Shown: positions 10,382 to 22,194 of the stretch, one piece after another
How the letters are laid out: each line of letters starts with the position of its first letter
Position numbering within the stretch: the stretch's first letter is position 1
NCBI GenBank assembly: GCA_944989445.1
Contig: CALYLW010000054.1
Span: 1,116,654-1,180,653 of the forward strand
DNA length: 64,000 nt
Direction of reading: 5' to 3'
DNA from: Ampullaceana balthica
Taxonomy: Eukaryota; Mollusca; Gastropoda; Lymnaeidae
The notes under the pieces: generated by a model
Database searches by the model: none
What the model saw: the letters and a program-made list of their open reading frames with translations, nothing else
What the model was told of the DNA's origin: nothing
Program-made: the position numbers and the translations under genes

Positions 10382-12275
10382 TATGTTGAGGGGTGGGGGT
10401 AGTGAGTGATGGGTAAGTTAGCATTGACAGTAAAGGTGATTGATATAAAATATACAAGATAAGAGTTTTTGAGGCATTAAACTTAGAAAATAATTTTTAT
10501 ATTTTATTAATCCACACATTACACCAGGAAAGTCTGTGCTAAAAAAGATTAATATTTTTTTTAAGTGCATACAATTAAAATATATTTTATTTGAAAATAT
10601 TTCGGACACGTAGAGTACGCAGCTACAATATATTTATGTGCAGTCTTTCGTTGCTTAATGCATTTTCAAAATTAAACTGAATCTTTTAAAAACTGATCAT
10701 ATTTCATCATAAAATGTTTTTAAAAGTCTCTCTGCATTAACAGAGTTTAATTTTAAAATTCTCGTACTGATACCCGATTTGATTTCTAATTTGGATTTGA
10801 CCTTGAAATTTAATTTATAGCACATTTTCATTAAACAAAATGTGTTAACTTGTATCTTAATGTTAAAATTTATTTATTGATTTTCCCACAAATTTAAAAT
10901 TTAGGGAAATATTGGCATGGGTCCTCAAAGTAATAAATTATTTTGAAAGTTCACTTACAACCACATGAGAATTTGAAAAAAAGTAGAGGCAAGTGGGAGT
11001 TCAGGCTCAATTTCTTGAATATGTTTTATGGAAACCTATTCTCTGTTTGTAGGTTTAATGTTGGGCTGCAATACTTAATTGAATGTCTTTCAAAGATAAT
11101 TTATAGTAACAAAACAAATAATATTAATATTTAATATATGCTCTCTTTGATCACAATTATACCTAAATATTTATAAAACACAGATTAAATTGACTAATGT
11201 TTTTATTTAAAATAATATAATGTACTTATTATTTATGGACAAGTATTATATGAAATATAGAACTATGAAAAATGCTGCTTTTCTATAGCCCACCAATGTA
11301 TTCTTTAAATGTTGGAATATACTTTTAATGTTATTGAACTTTATAAATTGTTTTCAAACATTTATGAATGAATATATTTCCTTAATTTCTTTGCAGTTAA
11401 GTTGTTGCTTAATTTTGTATTTAAGTTGGTGTTACTGTCGTCTTAACTAGGAAAAATAGTTTGTGTAATAAATATACTGCTGTTTTATGATATACTTACA
11501 TTTATATATATTTTTTCTGGCCCCACCTTATTACTTAGAAATTGTTCTAATACATTATAAAAATATTCTCAATTGCTTTTATTTTAAGCTTTTTAAAAAA
11601 TGTATGAAATAAAACCTAATAATAACACCAGTTGTTGCAAGACTAATTCTAAACAATATCCAACAATTTTTTAAAATTAGGATTTATCACCAACTTGATG
11701 TTTTATTAACTAAATTTATCAATATCCATTTGAAAGAATTGTTTAAAATAAATTTTGAAATTATTTAACATAGTACTTGTCTTACAAATGACACGACTTT
11801 TGACAAATTCTATTTATATTCTGATCCATCATCTTTTTAGAAAAATTAGATGTGGGTGACATTTAGTAAGGTCTTCATTTATGACTATACTCTAAATTGT
11901 TTTACATTTAATGTTTAGTAACATTTTATTTTACAGCATTTTTCTACATTTTAACCTTGATTATTTAGAATTGTATGTACCTGCATTTTGATTTCATATT
12001 AGTTGCTTCTGGAAAGACATAATACAGTGCACCCCAAGATGGAGCGTTTCTTTTTAAGAAATGTAAAGACTTTACTCTTGAATCTAACTTGATATTTACA
12101 ATTGTTCATGTTCTATCTAAAATGAATGGCCTGTAAAAAATCTTCTATTAAGACTTAATTTAAGGGCAAAGTTGGCAGAGAGGGTGTCAAGCTCTATGTT
12201 CGTTGAACAACTCCAGCTCTGCGTGCCTCCCAGGGAAGTTGGTGCAGATGTTGGAATGAATGAATGCTCTCTTCT

Positions 12276-12690
12276 TTAGTGCCAACACTTTCCATGCTTA
12301 GACCAGCATGCTTGTTGCCTAATGATCTGAAAAAAGTCCTCTAATTTGTCTTTATTTTCACACTCTTTCAACAATTTTGGATGACTGTTCCTTACTTTTA
12401 GTGCCGCCGATTTAAATGAGCGCACGCCAAGGAACTTTTTCCCGTGTCCATCCACTCTCAGAACTTTCTGGAGGGACTGTGTAGATGATTCCACCCCCTT
12501 TAAAGAAACATGTTCAGATGATAATTCCTTCAAATACTGCAGCACTGGTTTGTCCATACAGTCGTAAGATAGTGACAGAATCTTATGGTCTGTTCTTCCA
12601 GCCACATGAAGCCAGTGTAGATCCCTAAGTTGGCTCTCAAAATCAAATAAGTCGCAGCCACTGTTGACTCTACAGCGTAGATGAAACCTC
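12276..12690 (-). pseudogene. C-terminal remnant of a CR1/L2-type LINE reverse transcriptase
   Basis: An open minus-strand stretch reads LRDLHWLHVAGRTDHKIL, then FLGVRSFKSAALKVRNSHP and KDKLEDFF. This matches in order the conserved tail of non-LTR retrotransposon proteins (LHWLP...YR.., then a ...R.F...A...WNSLP.. motif and a final F-rich helix). The usual WNSLP is replaced by RNSHP and the catalytic RT domain is absent, so it is a degraded fragment. Clade assignment is tentative. Confidence 0.65.
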
Positions 12691-13175
12691 AGAGGAGTTT
12701 AAACTTAAACATTTTCGGAAACTAACATTTCCTCATTAATTTGTTGGCACTTTTATCTTAGTAGTAACTGGTAGGATTCATTTATATTATGTACGGAAAA
12801 AAAAACTAATTAAAATTATGAAGATTGGCCAGACTACTTAGATTTGGTCTTTGTTGATCATAAAGCTGAAAACACTGTTTTGATGACTTTATTGAATTGT
12901 GTCATGTTAACCATTCATTGAAACCAGGGTTCTTTAATCTAATCTTCTCCATGAAAAACATTATATAAAAGTCATTGACCCCATGGCACTGACTCCCTAG
13001 TAATAAGCTCTTTATGTGATAATAATGACTCAAAACCAGCTCAAATTCGACTCCTTGTTGCCCAGATTAAGAACCTCTGGTTTAGACTATTCAAAAATTG
13101 TGCCAGTGTTTTGTTTATTCACCTCAGTACAAATAAAACTTATTGTTGCCAATGAATGAAAGGCTAGGCTACACA

Positions 13176-13516
13176 TCCTATATAATAAAAGGCAAGTTTC
13201 TGTCCGTTCTGTCCCGTCATCTATAGCGATTGGTCTCTCAAACACACATGACTCCTTCAGCCAATCATATCAAGTTGACGCGGACGTTAAAAACGAGTTA
13301 TTTTTGGTGCCGTATTTCTTCCAAGACTTTATTTTGAGTTATGCGCGTTGGGATTTATAGTCAAAAGCTCTGTTTTTACGAGTTATTTATTTTAACAATA
13401 ATGAATAGTATTTTTGATGAGATGCACATGTATGCCGGTCGAGGCGGCTGTTGGAGGGGAGTTAAAACATGCCACCGAACGGTGGCGGAACGTCCTTGGA
13501 CGGGCTTTGTTGCTCG
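13176..13516 (+). mobile_element. Helitron-like non-autonomous element, family A (copy 1)
   Basis: 5' end TCCTATATAATAAAAGGC preceded by A; 3' end ...GGGCTTTGTTGCTCG followed by T; no target duplication. Near the 3' end there are hairpins gccaccg-aac-ggtggc and cgtcc-tt-ggacg. The same ends occur at 38871-39187 and 55070-55405 on the minus strand, and in related form at 57276-60568. It has the 5'-TC and A/T insertion site of Helitrons but ends CTCG rather than CTRR. It has no coding capacity. Confidence 0.75.
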
Positions 13517-15740
13517 TTATTGTATATTGTAATTATAAATGTATATTTCGTCTAGTCACTTCAACAAACTTAAAAAATATTTTCATGTTTGTTTGTATCA
13601 TTTTAATAATTTGATTCCTTTACATATTGTAATATTAAACTGTTGATTAAATTCATGCTTTTAACAAATACTTTCTTTAGTGACTCAAAATTAACTAGAA
13701 ATTAATTATTAATGTTATGAGTCAGTGATTCCCAGAACCTTTGAGTCCTGGAATAGTCCATTCTAAAATTTGCTATGTTAAAAACTTTCAACAACTTTAA
13801 TTGTTTTTTGTGGATAGTTATTCATTAATTAATTTGAAGTTTAAGTTGAAAGCTCATTTTTGAAAAGCGGCTATGATAGACTTATTCACAATTCAATTAA
13901 CAACATTTAAAAAACTGCACAACAAAGATTAAAGAAATCTGAATGATAATCTTGATTTCTATTATGGCTTTTTTATTTAGCAGACTCAAAAGAGATCACA
14001 AGAAATACATAAAATATATTTTGATTTCCCCCAGATGAAACAATAAAAATAATCTCATTTTAAAAAATTCAGGCTGAATTATAGTAGACATGAAAGATCT
14101 TTTGACTAATGCATAATCATAAAGTAAAATAACTTATAAAAACTTCTAATAAAAGATATGTCTAGGATATCACCAAATAAAATTTATATTGAAAAATAAA
14201 ATGTTCATGGCAACAAATTACCATAATTATAATGTGCCGATTATTACCAATAAAATCAAGTTAACAATTGTTAGGCATCGCTAATGAACACAAATATCTA
14301 CATTTTCATTAGGGTATAGTAGTAAGATATTATTCCAAAATTTAGAATTCAATTTAAAGTTTGAAGTTCTTAGAATTAAAGTGTACAGAAACAGAATGAC
14401 AAGAAATATTTTTTTTAAATATTAAGATTTTTTTTAAAAATTCTGGATAGTTTGGCACTTAAGAAAATAACTTCTCATAACTATACAAATGCATAGGTAC
14501 ATGTTAATATTCAACAAATTTATTATAACAAGAAAGTTACACAGAATAAACATTTTCAGGGCAAACAATTTTTTGATATCACAATCGGTAGGATATTTCT
14601 TTTCCTTATAGAATCATTTATTATTCCTTTATTCAATTTATTTCCTCCCTGGAGTAAAGTAAAGTGTATTTTGTTTAAAGACAAATGTAAAACAGATTGT
14701 ATACAGAAATGTTGAAATCTTCCGTTCGGAAGACTCCTTTCATATTGCAACGAGTAGGTGCTTATATTATTTCACACTTTTAGCAGCAGCCAATTAGCAA
14801 AGACAAAATATAATATTTTGGCAGCAAATGTTACATAGGGCTAAAGCTGTAAACATTGTGCACAAAAATACTGGAACAAATGGAAGTCTACTTTCATTGG
14901 TCAACCTTTTGTGTTATATTTTTAGAAGGTCATTTCATTATTTATGACTTTAAATACACAGTTTTAAAAATATATTTTTTTTAACCTTATAAAAGTTAAT
15001 TGATTAATGTTATTTTAAAATTATTATTTCTACATGCTTGAAAGGGAAAACGAAATACTATATCCAAGACCCAGGATAAAGGGAAATCATTTTAATCAAA
15101 CTTTATTTTTAAAAATAAAAGATTAAAAAAGCTCTTTTCAGTAAACATTGAATTTATAAATTATAGATATTTTATAAATAAATACTAATAAATTATTATG
15201 TGAATGATCGTCACATGCGATTGTTATTAAGCAATGCTAAAGAATCATCTACTGTAATTGAAAATTATCACAAGAAAACAAATGCAAACATTAATGTGAA
15301 AATATAACTTTCATTTTTAAAAATGTTCCATTAAATAAATCAGCCACACAAAATCTCATGTGGGAGTCACAATAAAAAAAAAGTCTTTACGTAGTTATTT
15401 TTTAAAATTTTAGTTAACTCTTCAAATTAAACACTGAAAAATGACAACTTTACTTGACAATTAATATTTTATAACACAGTGGTAATTTAAAGAGATGTAC
15501 AAAAAAGACACTAGCAGTATGTCCAAAATAATTTTCACGAACCTTTAATTTATATAAACCATCAAATGTGGTAAATAAGTCAACTGCACCCAGTATTAAA
15601 TGACTTGTAAATTTTTTTAAAATGTACACACCTGTCTTATTTTATTTCCAAAACTATTTTTTGTTAGTGGATTAGAAGAATAAATTACATTTTAAAATGA
15701 AAGTGCTGAAACATCCGTATCTGCTTTCTTCGACAGGAGA
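13517..15740. other. Intergenic AT-rich DNA, no gene seen
   Basis: Between the Helitron-like element and the 3' end of the FBXL8-like gene only AT-rich sequence with short open frames is present. I recognise no repeat family or RNA gene in it. Confidence 0.6.
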
Positions 15741-15745
15741 AATAT

Positions 15746-15755
15746 TTTATTTATT
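15746..15755 (-). terminator. Overlapping poly(A) signals, FBXL8-like gene
   Basis: On the minus strand the sequence reads AATAAATAAA, two overlapping AATAAA signals about 50 bases after the stop codon at 15805. Further TTTATT motifs lie beyond. Confidence 0.6.
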
Positions 15756-15804
15756 AGAACAGTAACAGTTGCAGCCGTTAACATTAACATTCTTGTCCTC
15801 TGGA

Positions 15805-16977
15805 CTAGTCTCCCTCTTCTTTGCCTACCGTCCAGGGCTCAGCTTCCATCTCCCACTTGAGAATGTAGGACCCTCTCTCTTTCATTTTCGGGCAGAGCTC
15901 TAGAATTTTATCTACAACAGTCTTCTCCAAAAGACAATAAACGAAAAGGGTGTGCAGCTTCTTACATCTCTGGGCCACATTCAGTACAGCTTCATTTAAT
16001 TCTTTCGAGGGTCTCGTCTGGACGATGAGCTTCTCAAGTGTATTTTCATAAAAGGAGGCAGCGAGGTTGACCTCCTCGTATATCATTGTAAATGTTGAAA
16101 GATGAAGCTCTACAACAGGGATTTCAGGTTTGATGATTTGGGCCACTCTATGAAGCGGAGTTGTGTGATCGAAACCGAGCTCCACCTTCAAGTCTGGGTT
16201 GGTAGCCAGGAGCTCCGACCATGCCTCAGACGAGATGTCTTCTCCATACTTTTCATGCCTACGACACACTATGCCCAGCCTCTGCAATGGAGCCCTGTTA
16301 GATTCAGTGAACTTTTTTATGACCTCATCACTCAGACTTGTGTGGTAAATGTGCAGAATCTTCAATTTCCTGCATCTCTGTATCAAAGTTGCCATGCAGT
16401 CTGGCGAAACACAGCAGACCAGAATTTTATTCAAGATGTTCAAGTATTCCAAGTTTGGGCAATTTTCTGAGATGGTGTTGATGAATTCATTGTCCAAATT
16501 TGCTTGAAGGCCGCTGAGGTTTAAGTATTTTAAAGTAGAAGCTCGATGTTTGCCAACAGTACCCATCTTTGCGAAGAGTTTATTCAAGGCAGTCAAAAAT
16601 TCGAGCCCTGCGTAAAACAATGGGTTGTCTCCCTTGAACTGTATGGTCAGGTGTGTCAGCCTGAGGTCATCCAGCCCTGTGAGCTGCTCAATAACAGAAA
16701 CTGCATTCATGCGATTTTGCACATCTCCCTGGTTCAGGGTGATTGTCAGATTTGTGATGAAGTGAGAGAACTGATCAAAACATTTCAGGATCTCACCGTG
16801 TTTAGGGAAGAAAAATCCACAGCTGAAAGTCCTCCAGAGCAATGGTGTCTCCAAACACTGCAGCCAGTGCTGGCAGGTAGATCCTGCTCTGAATCTCTCT
16901 GTTACTGACAGATATGTCAGTATCTGTGTGATGATTGGATCAGGTAGATTTGCCCAGTCACCAGATTCTGCAACCAT
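15805..16977 (-). CDS. FBXL8: F-box/leucine-rich repeat protein, FBXL8-like
   Basis: A 390-residue single-exon ORF. Residues about 8-48 form an F-box (WANLPDPIITQILTYLSVTE, then CQHWLQCLETPLLW), which in this family binds SKP1 in an SCF ubiquitin ligase. The remainder is irregular leucine-rich repeats for substrate binding, e.g. TLKYLNLSGL and CPNLEYLNIL. Family resemblance to vertebrate FBXL8 is strongest around NRAPLQRLGIVC, SSEAWSELLATNPDLKVEL and IIKPEIPVVELHLS, where spacing of the ..RAP.., .EAW..L...P.L.VEL and ..P..PV..L.L motifs agrees. Length is close to FBXL8 (about 370 aa). The ATG at 16975-16977 is preceded only 11 bases upstream by a likely acceptor (CCTTTCAG), so a 5' UTR intron is probable. 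Substrates are unknown; FBXO33/FBXO39 are more distant alternatives. Confidence 0.88.
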   Translation of the reverse strand: MVAESGDWANLPDPIITQILTYLSVTERFRAGSTCQHWLQCLETPLLWRTFSCGFFFPKHGEILKCFDQFSHFITNLTITLNQGDVQNRMNAVSVIEQLTGLDDLRLTHLTIQFKGDNPLFYAGLEFLTALNKLFAKMGTVGKHRASTLKYLNLSGLQANLDNEFINTISENCPNLEYLNILNKILVCCVSPDCMATLIQRCRKLKILHIYHTSLSDEVIKKFTESNRAPLQRLGIVCRRHEKYGEDISSEAWSELLATNPDLKVELGFDHTTPLHRVAQIIKPEIPVVELHLSTFTMIYEEVNLAASFYENTLEKLIVQTRPSKELNEAVLNVAQRCKKLHTLFVYCLLEKTVVDKILELCPKMKERGSYILKWEMEAEPWTVGKEEGD

Positions 16978-16999
16978 TTTTTTTTAATCTGAAAGGTAA

Positions 17000-18060
17000 A
17001 TGAAACAAGTGACTGGAGTTAGATACCTTGAATGATGTAATTTCAAAAGGTGGCCCTTTTCAAATTTTCACATATTTTTTATATGTTAAATGTTAAAAAA
17101 ATAAGACTGGGTGAACAAATACAATACATTTTATTATTATTAAAACGTTATTTGGTGGATATTCAATTTACTACAATTTTAAAGAGGTAAATAATGTTGA
17201 TAAAGTGTTGCATTGTAACATAACAATGACTCCTGTATTATCTATGTTTTAATCAATGAAAAATCTATTGATGTATTTACTCATCCTTAAGCAAACTCAT
17301 TCTTAATTTGTAGATATTTCATGGCAATAAATGGGGCAGTCTGCTTTGGTCTTGTGAGAGATTTTTAAAATAATTTTTATCAGGTAAATTAATTTTAGAA
17401 AAGATAATAATGAAGAATATAATAATTAATGGAAGTCAACATAAAGCTGTGTGCAACTTTGTCTTCATAGTGTAACTGCAAAACAACTTCAAGTCATTAT
17501 TTGACTTTAGCTAAGTCTTCTTTAATTATGAATCAGGTTAATTTATTTATCAGGTTAACATTATAAATCATTAGAAACTATTTTCCTTTGACCTTTTCAT
17601 TGGTTAGACTAGATATAAACATAAATATTTGGCTAAAATAAAATGGTTATCTAAGATTTACTTGTTAAGCATCAGTTAGTCAAAACTAGTGCAGTTCCGA
17701 TTTGAAGTGCTTTTTTTAAGTATTTTAAACATTCATACTTTTAAAATAAAATATGGAGTGTTACTGATTTTTGGTGGCATACTCAAGGAAATAGAAGAGA
17801 ATGAAAGCTGTAGGCCTTTATATTATATAAATATATAATCCCAAAATTTTAATAAATAATATACTTAATATTTAAATATATATATGTATAAGTATATGAA
17901 TTGATGTGCTAATACTAATAACTTTTATAACATATGATAATTATAACTGATTCTTATAGTTATATAAGCTCATGAGAAGAGACACCTTCCCTCCCCTCCC
18001 CCACTTTACTCTCCCACCGTGGGATGGGGAAAGTAACATTTTTCTTTATAAATAATTAAA
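17000..18060. other. Upstream region of FBXL8-like gene, no gene seen
   Basis: The first, non-coding exon and promoter of the minus-strand F-box gene should lie here, but I cannot locate them. The DNA is AT-rich, with a TA-rich low-complexity stretch at 17820-17900. Confidence 0.5.
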
Positions 18061-18061
18061 C

Positions 18062-18556
18062 AATCCCGTAAAAACAAAGTTTTGGACTATAAATCCCTTA
18101 TATATGAGACATAACTAACTAAAAGTATTGATCATGGTCATGTTCAAACGCGACAAACATTTACAGACTGAATCTGAATCTGCCTTAACTCCCCTTTGCT
18201 GTAAAACCGGTGAGAGAGAGGGGAAAGGTCTGGTCACCGTTCGCTGGACAGAGCTCAGCGTGACCTGTAAAATGTAAACATAAACACGCAGGTACATGTC
18301 ATATTCATATAGTTATAGAGATAAACTAAATATTTAAATATGCATTAATTTAATTACAGTACGTTTGTTCGATCTGAAATTTTGATACAATGCCTTGTTA
18401 GGTGACACGAGTCTATGTGCAAAATTTCAGCTCCATAGCATTACAGGAAGTGTGTTTTTACTTTTGTTTTTTCGCGCGCCCGACCAAGAGAGAGATCCCG
18501 ACAGAGATGACTACAGACAAGATTTCGAAGTTAATATAAGTAAGGGATTTAAAAAG
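18062..18556 (+). mobile_element. Family B repeat
   Basis: Left end cccgtaaaaacaaagttttg followed by 'actataaatcccttatata'; right end 'gttaatataagtaagggatt'. The ATAAATCCCTTATAT and ATATAAGGGATTTA motifs near the two ends are inverted copies. Interior blocks 'gcattaatttaattac' and 'gatctgaaattttgata' are shared with the copies at 25523, 55735 and 56263. Non-coding. Confidence 0.75.
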
Positions 18557-18905
18557 AGTCACAGCATGCCTTGTAAAATTCCCCTAAGGGCAAGGTAGGT
18601 TGGAAGCCAAAATCTTAGAGTTAAGGTCTAAGTCTAAGTCTAAGGAGACCTAAAATACATTAATCATTAATTTAATTACATTAGTATTAGTAGTATTACT
18701 AGTATTAGTATTAGTCTTATGGAATTTGATATAGGGAGGTTTTCGACTTAGCGAGGTCCTATTGTAGTAACGAGTAATAATTAATAATAGTAAAAATAGT
18801 ATAATAATTACTACACTATAATTAATAGCAATAATAATAATAATTTGTTTTAATAGCAATGATAGTTAATTTTAAAAATATTATGATTAGTCATAGTCAT
18901 AATAC

Positions 18906-19581
18906 GGTAATCCTGCAGATTTTACACGTATATTATAATTTATTATTTCACAGCGAAATTTAATTTTCTCATGAGAACTTACATTTTTAATTTATTAAAT
19001 GCATTATTATATGTCGTATTTCAGCTATTACAGCGCTAATTTGTGAGTCTTTTTAATTTCAAATGCATTTTTTCGGCTCTATATAATACATAATGTGGTC
19101 ACGATACGTCCATTTTGTTTACCTAGCGAACTGCTGCCAGGTGTTTTTTACCTGGCTCGACCCATGCTAAAATAAATTTACTGACTGAAGATATTTTTTT
19201 AAAAGTATTATTCATCTATTTTAGCGTTCTTAGAAGATAAATAAATATTTTAAAGACAATTTCTTTTTTTTTCGTTACTAGATGTTTGATTCTTATTTTC
19301 TTTGTTTGTAAGTGAGAAATTTCCATTTGGCATCTTATTGGACAATCCGGCATGTAGTTTGATAATTTAAAAAATGGTTGCATCATCATCAGACTATTTG
19401 CTGTTGAGAGCCGAAAAAATGGCTTAGAAATTAGAAAGACTTACAAATTAGCGCTGTAATAGCTGAAATACAACATATAATTATGCATTTAATAGATTAA
19501 AAACGAAAGTTCTCAAGAGAAAATTAAATTTCGCTGTGAAATATTAAATCATAATATACGTGTAAAATCTGCAGGATTACC
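18906..19581. mobile_element. Foldback element with ~178-bp inverted arms
   Basis: Left arm 18906-19082 begins GGTAATCCTGCAGATTTTAC; right arm 19404-19581 is its near-perfect reverse complement and ends CTGCAGGATTACC. The spacer is about 320 bp and non-coding. The element is flanked by perfect 8-bp direct repeats CATAATAC (18898-18905 and 19582-19589). The 8-bp duplication is compatible with hAT or P elements, but the terminal bases GG are not typical of hAT. A single arm recurs at 35955-36122. Confidence 0.88.
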
Positions 19582-19589
19582 CATAATAC

Positions 19590-20682
19590 TTAGTTTAGTA
19601 CTCATCATAGTCATATTAGTCAACGTTAAGCTAAGGCTACAATGAATGACATGTCATGAGCTTAATGAATTAGACATAAAATAACTATTATTATTATAAT
19701 TAATTATATTATTTATTGATGTGAATATGAACTGACAATGTATGCCTAGGCTTATGCTTATGGCTTATGACGACTATGTGAAGTACGTGAATGAGAATTT
19801 GTACTACACTTTGTCTACAATGTATTTTCCTATTCTGTTTCCGGGTTTCCAAAGGTCAAGGTTTCAAAGATAACCATAAGTCCCAGACTGCATTACCATT
19901 TTAATTACAGTTAAAGTACTTAGTACTTATACTTAATACATGTACTTATAATGCATAGTTCTATTTGACTTTAAAATGTCATCGATCATTCGAGTCACTT
20001 AGGACTTGGAACAACAGAAATAAATTGTGGGGCAAAACATGTTTCGACTTTAAAAAATATTAAAAAACTCTTTAAATGACTTACTAAATGACATAATTAT
20101 GATTAATATGATTCATGATCATGATGCAAGACTAAGCTGCAAGACATGAAATAGACTAAATTAAATATATGGAATTATTTGAAGTTTTTAATAATTAAAT
20201 TATTTTTAAAATAAATTATGATCGCTATTAGTATTATTGTATTGCAATGTATCGTATTGGAATGTCTAGGGCCTAGAGGAAACATTTTATAAAGCGTTTA
20301 GTCTTAGTTAAATTATGTTAGTTATTATTATTAGTATTGTTAACCAAATAAAACATATCTACAGTCTAAAACAGTGTCAGTCGTAGGGTAAATTAAATGC
20401 TCTTTTTTTTCTTTAAATAACAGGGCATAACATATCATTGACCTGGAGTGAGTGGTAAACAGTAAATGGAGTTTGGAGGACAAGAGACAAAATAGCCTAC
20501 ACTCTATTGCGTCAAGTGTTACCTCATCTGATAATTTTGAAATTTGAAAGCTTCTTCCAGTCATTAATTGTCGTTGGACGGGCAGCTCCTGTATTTGGTT
20601 ATTGTATGATTTATGGTAAATAGACAAACACCTATCAAAAGTCCATAAAAAAACGCCTTAGGTTAACTAGTGTTAAGGCTAA
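19590..20682. other. Intergenic, nothing recognised
   Basis: AT-rich sequence with short low-complexity runs. An open minus-strand frame at 20340-20627 (95 aa) has no recognisable motif and I do not call it a gene. Confidence 0.5.
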
Positions 20683-21094
20683 GGGGCCGTCCATAAATGA
20701 CGTCCCGTGATTTTGCTGATTTTTCACCCCGCCCTCTCCTCCCCTCATCACACTTCGTCACAAAAACTTAGACCATACAAAATGACGTCGAAAAAGCAAA
20801 ATCCGTATTTTTTTATATTTCATAGCATTTTTCAATTTAATTTGTCATTTAAGTACAGTATGTATTTAGTGTAATTCTGCACTTTAATGTCTTTAATATC
20901 GTAACACGCGTGAAGACATGTAAAATGTCATTAAATAAAGTGTTATATCAATCAAATATTTAAGTTGAAATTAATTTAAAATTGCGCGTTTTTTATGTGA
21001 CGTCACATTTCTTAAACACCCACCTCCCACTCTTCACACATCGTCACAAATGTGCCCCCCCCCCAGGTGCGTGACGTCATTTATGGGCGGCCCC
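20683..21094. mobile_element. TGACGTCA MITE (copy 3, full length)
   Basis: 412 bp with inverted ends GGGGCCGTCCATAAATGACG and CGTCATTTATGGGCGGCCCC. It is flanked on both sides by CTAA (20679-20682 and 21095-21098), which suggests a 4-bp target duplication. Several TGACGTCA or near palindromes lie inside. It serves as the reference copy of the family. Confidence 0.9.
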
Positions 21095-21345
21095 CTAATC
21101 CGTAACATAAGATTGAGACGAAGTCAGAGTTTAAGAAACCGGCACGTATGGAGTCAGTCAAGAGTCAGAGTGTCCGAGTCGGATTCAGCTAGTGCAGAAC
21201 TCGTACGGGTTAATTCTAACAGGGTGGACCAAGCGGTTGACCGTAATGCTTCCCTTTTGTCCTATAAGGAAAGAAAGTCTCGCCAATTCAACCCATTCTG
21301 CTGCATCCCATCAATTTCACATCCTATGCCAACGACTGAAGCATA

Positions 21346-21700
21346 GGGGCCGTCAATATATGACGTCACGCACCTAGAGGGGGGAGGGGGTTGACTATTT
21401 GTGACGAGGGGGAGGGGGTGTTTAAGAAATGTGACGTCACAAGCAAAACGCGTAACTTTAAATAAAAGTTTAAAAGTTCCACTTCAATATTTGATTGTTT
21501 ACAATTTATTCTTTATGACGTTTTACATGGCTTCACGCGTATTACGATATTAGACTGCAGCCTAACATTAAATACAAACTTAAATGACAAAAAAGTGATT
21601 TGAAACATGCTTATTTTCAAATAGAAAAATGTCTTTTATGGGGGGGGGGCCGGGGTGAAAAGTCGGCAAAAATCGCGTGACATCATTTATGGACAGTCCC
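21346..21700. mobile_element. TGACGTCA MITE (copy 4)
   Basis: Starts ggggccgtcaatatatgacg and ends aaaaatcgcgtgacatcatt followed by tatggacagtccc. CATA may flank both sides if the last base is counted as part of the duplication. It lies 250 bp from copy 3; the intervening 21095-21345 has no supportable gene. Confidence 0.85.
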
Positions 21701-21715
21701 ATATTATTATTTACT

Positions 21716-22190
21716 AGTTTGTGCTGCGGCGCCCCCTTTTTTAAGGGCGCCTACGGCGCCCACCTTTTTCAAAAGCCCAACTAACTTGTCCTTGTATGAT
21801 AAATACGTAATATTAAACGTTCTTAAATGTAAACAAAGTATTTTATAATATAGTTTTTTTTTGTTTTTTTTATTGCAAAAGCTTAAGTAAAGTATCCTTA
21901 TATGATAAATACGAAATATTCCTGAAATGTACACAAAGTATGTATATAATATTTTTTTACAGTGCTAATCACCACACGATTTTTAAAGTAACTTTAGAAA
22001 GCAGCGCACCAAATTACTGCACCAAAAATAACTCTTATCGAACGTCCGCATGAAATTGATCAATTATTAATAATAGTGTGCATGGAGGGTGTTTAATGTT
22101 AATCTGGAAACCAAAATGATTTTTTAAAAATCAGAGTGATGTCCCTTAGCGTTAGGCTACATAATTGAGCGTAGATATATAATATATTTT
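21716..22190 (-). repeat. GGCGCC-family dispersed repeat (copy 2)
   Basis: Reverse-complement counterpart of 45215-45660. Shared blocks in order are the GGCGCC palindrome, the 'tccttgtatgataaatacg' units, the 'agtgctaatcaccacacgat' block and 'gtgatgtcccttagcgttag'. About 470 bp long, so these modules travel together as one element. No ORF is supported. Confidence 0.75.
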
Positions 22191-22194
22191 TAAT

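Larger units (their letters stand above)
8560..12270. other. Intergenic, AT-rich, no gene seen
   Basis: No exon, RNA gene or long open frame can be supported between ANKS6 and the LINE remnant at 12276. The stretch holds a small 30-bp tandem repeat (9014-9110) and a TGACGTCA MITE (10017-10381); the remainder is unremarkable AT-rich DNA. Confidence 0.6.

Noticed and set aside
12276..12605. 109-aa ORF as a host gene
   Set aside because: Motif order (LHWL...., SF.SAALK.RNSHP) identifies it as a decayed LINE protein tail.
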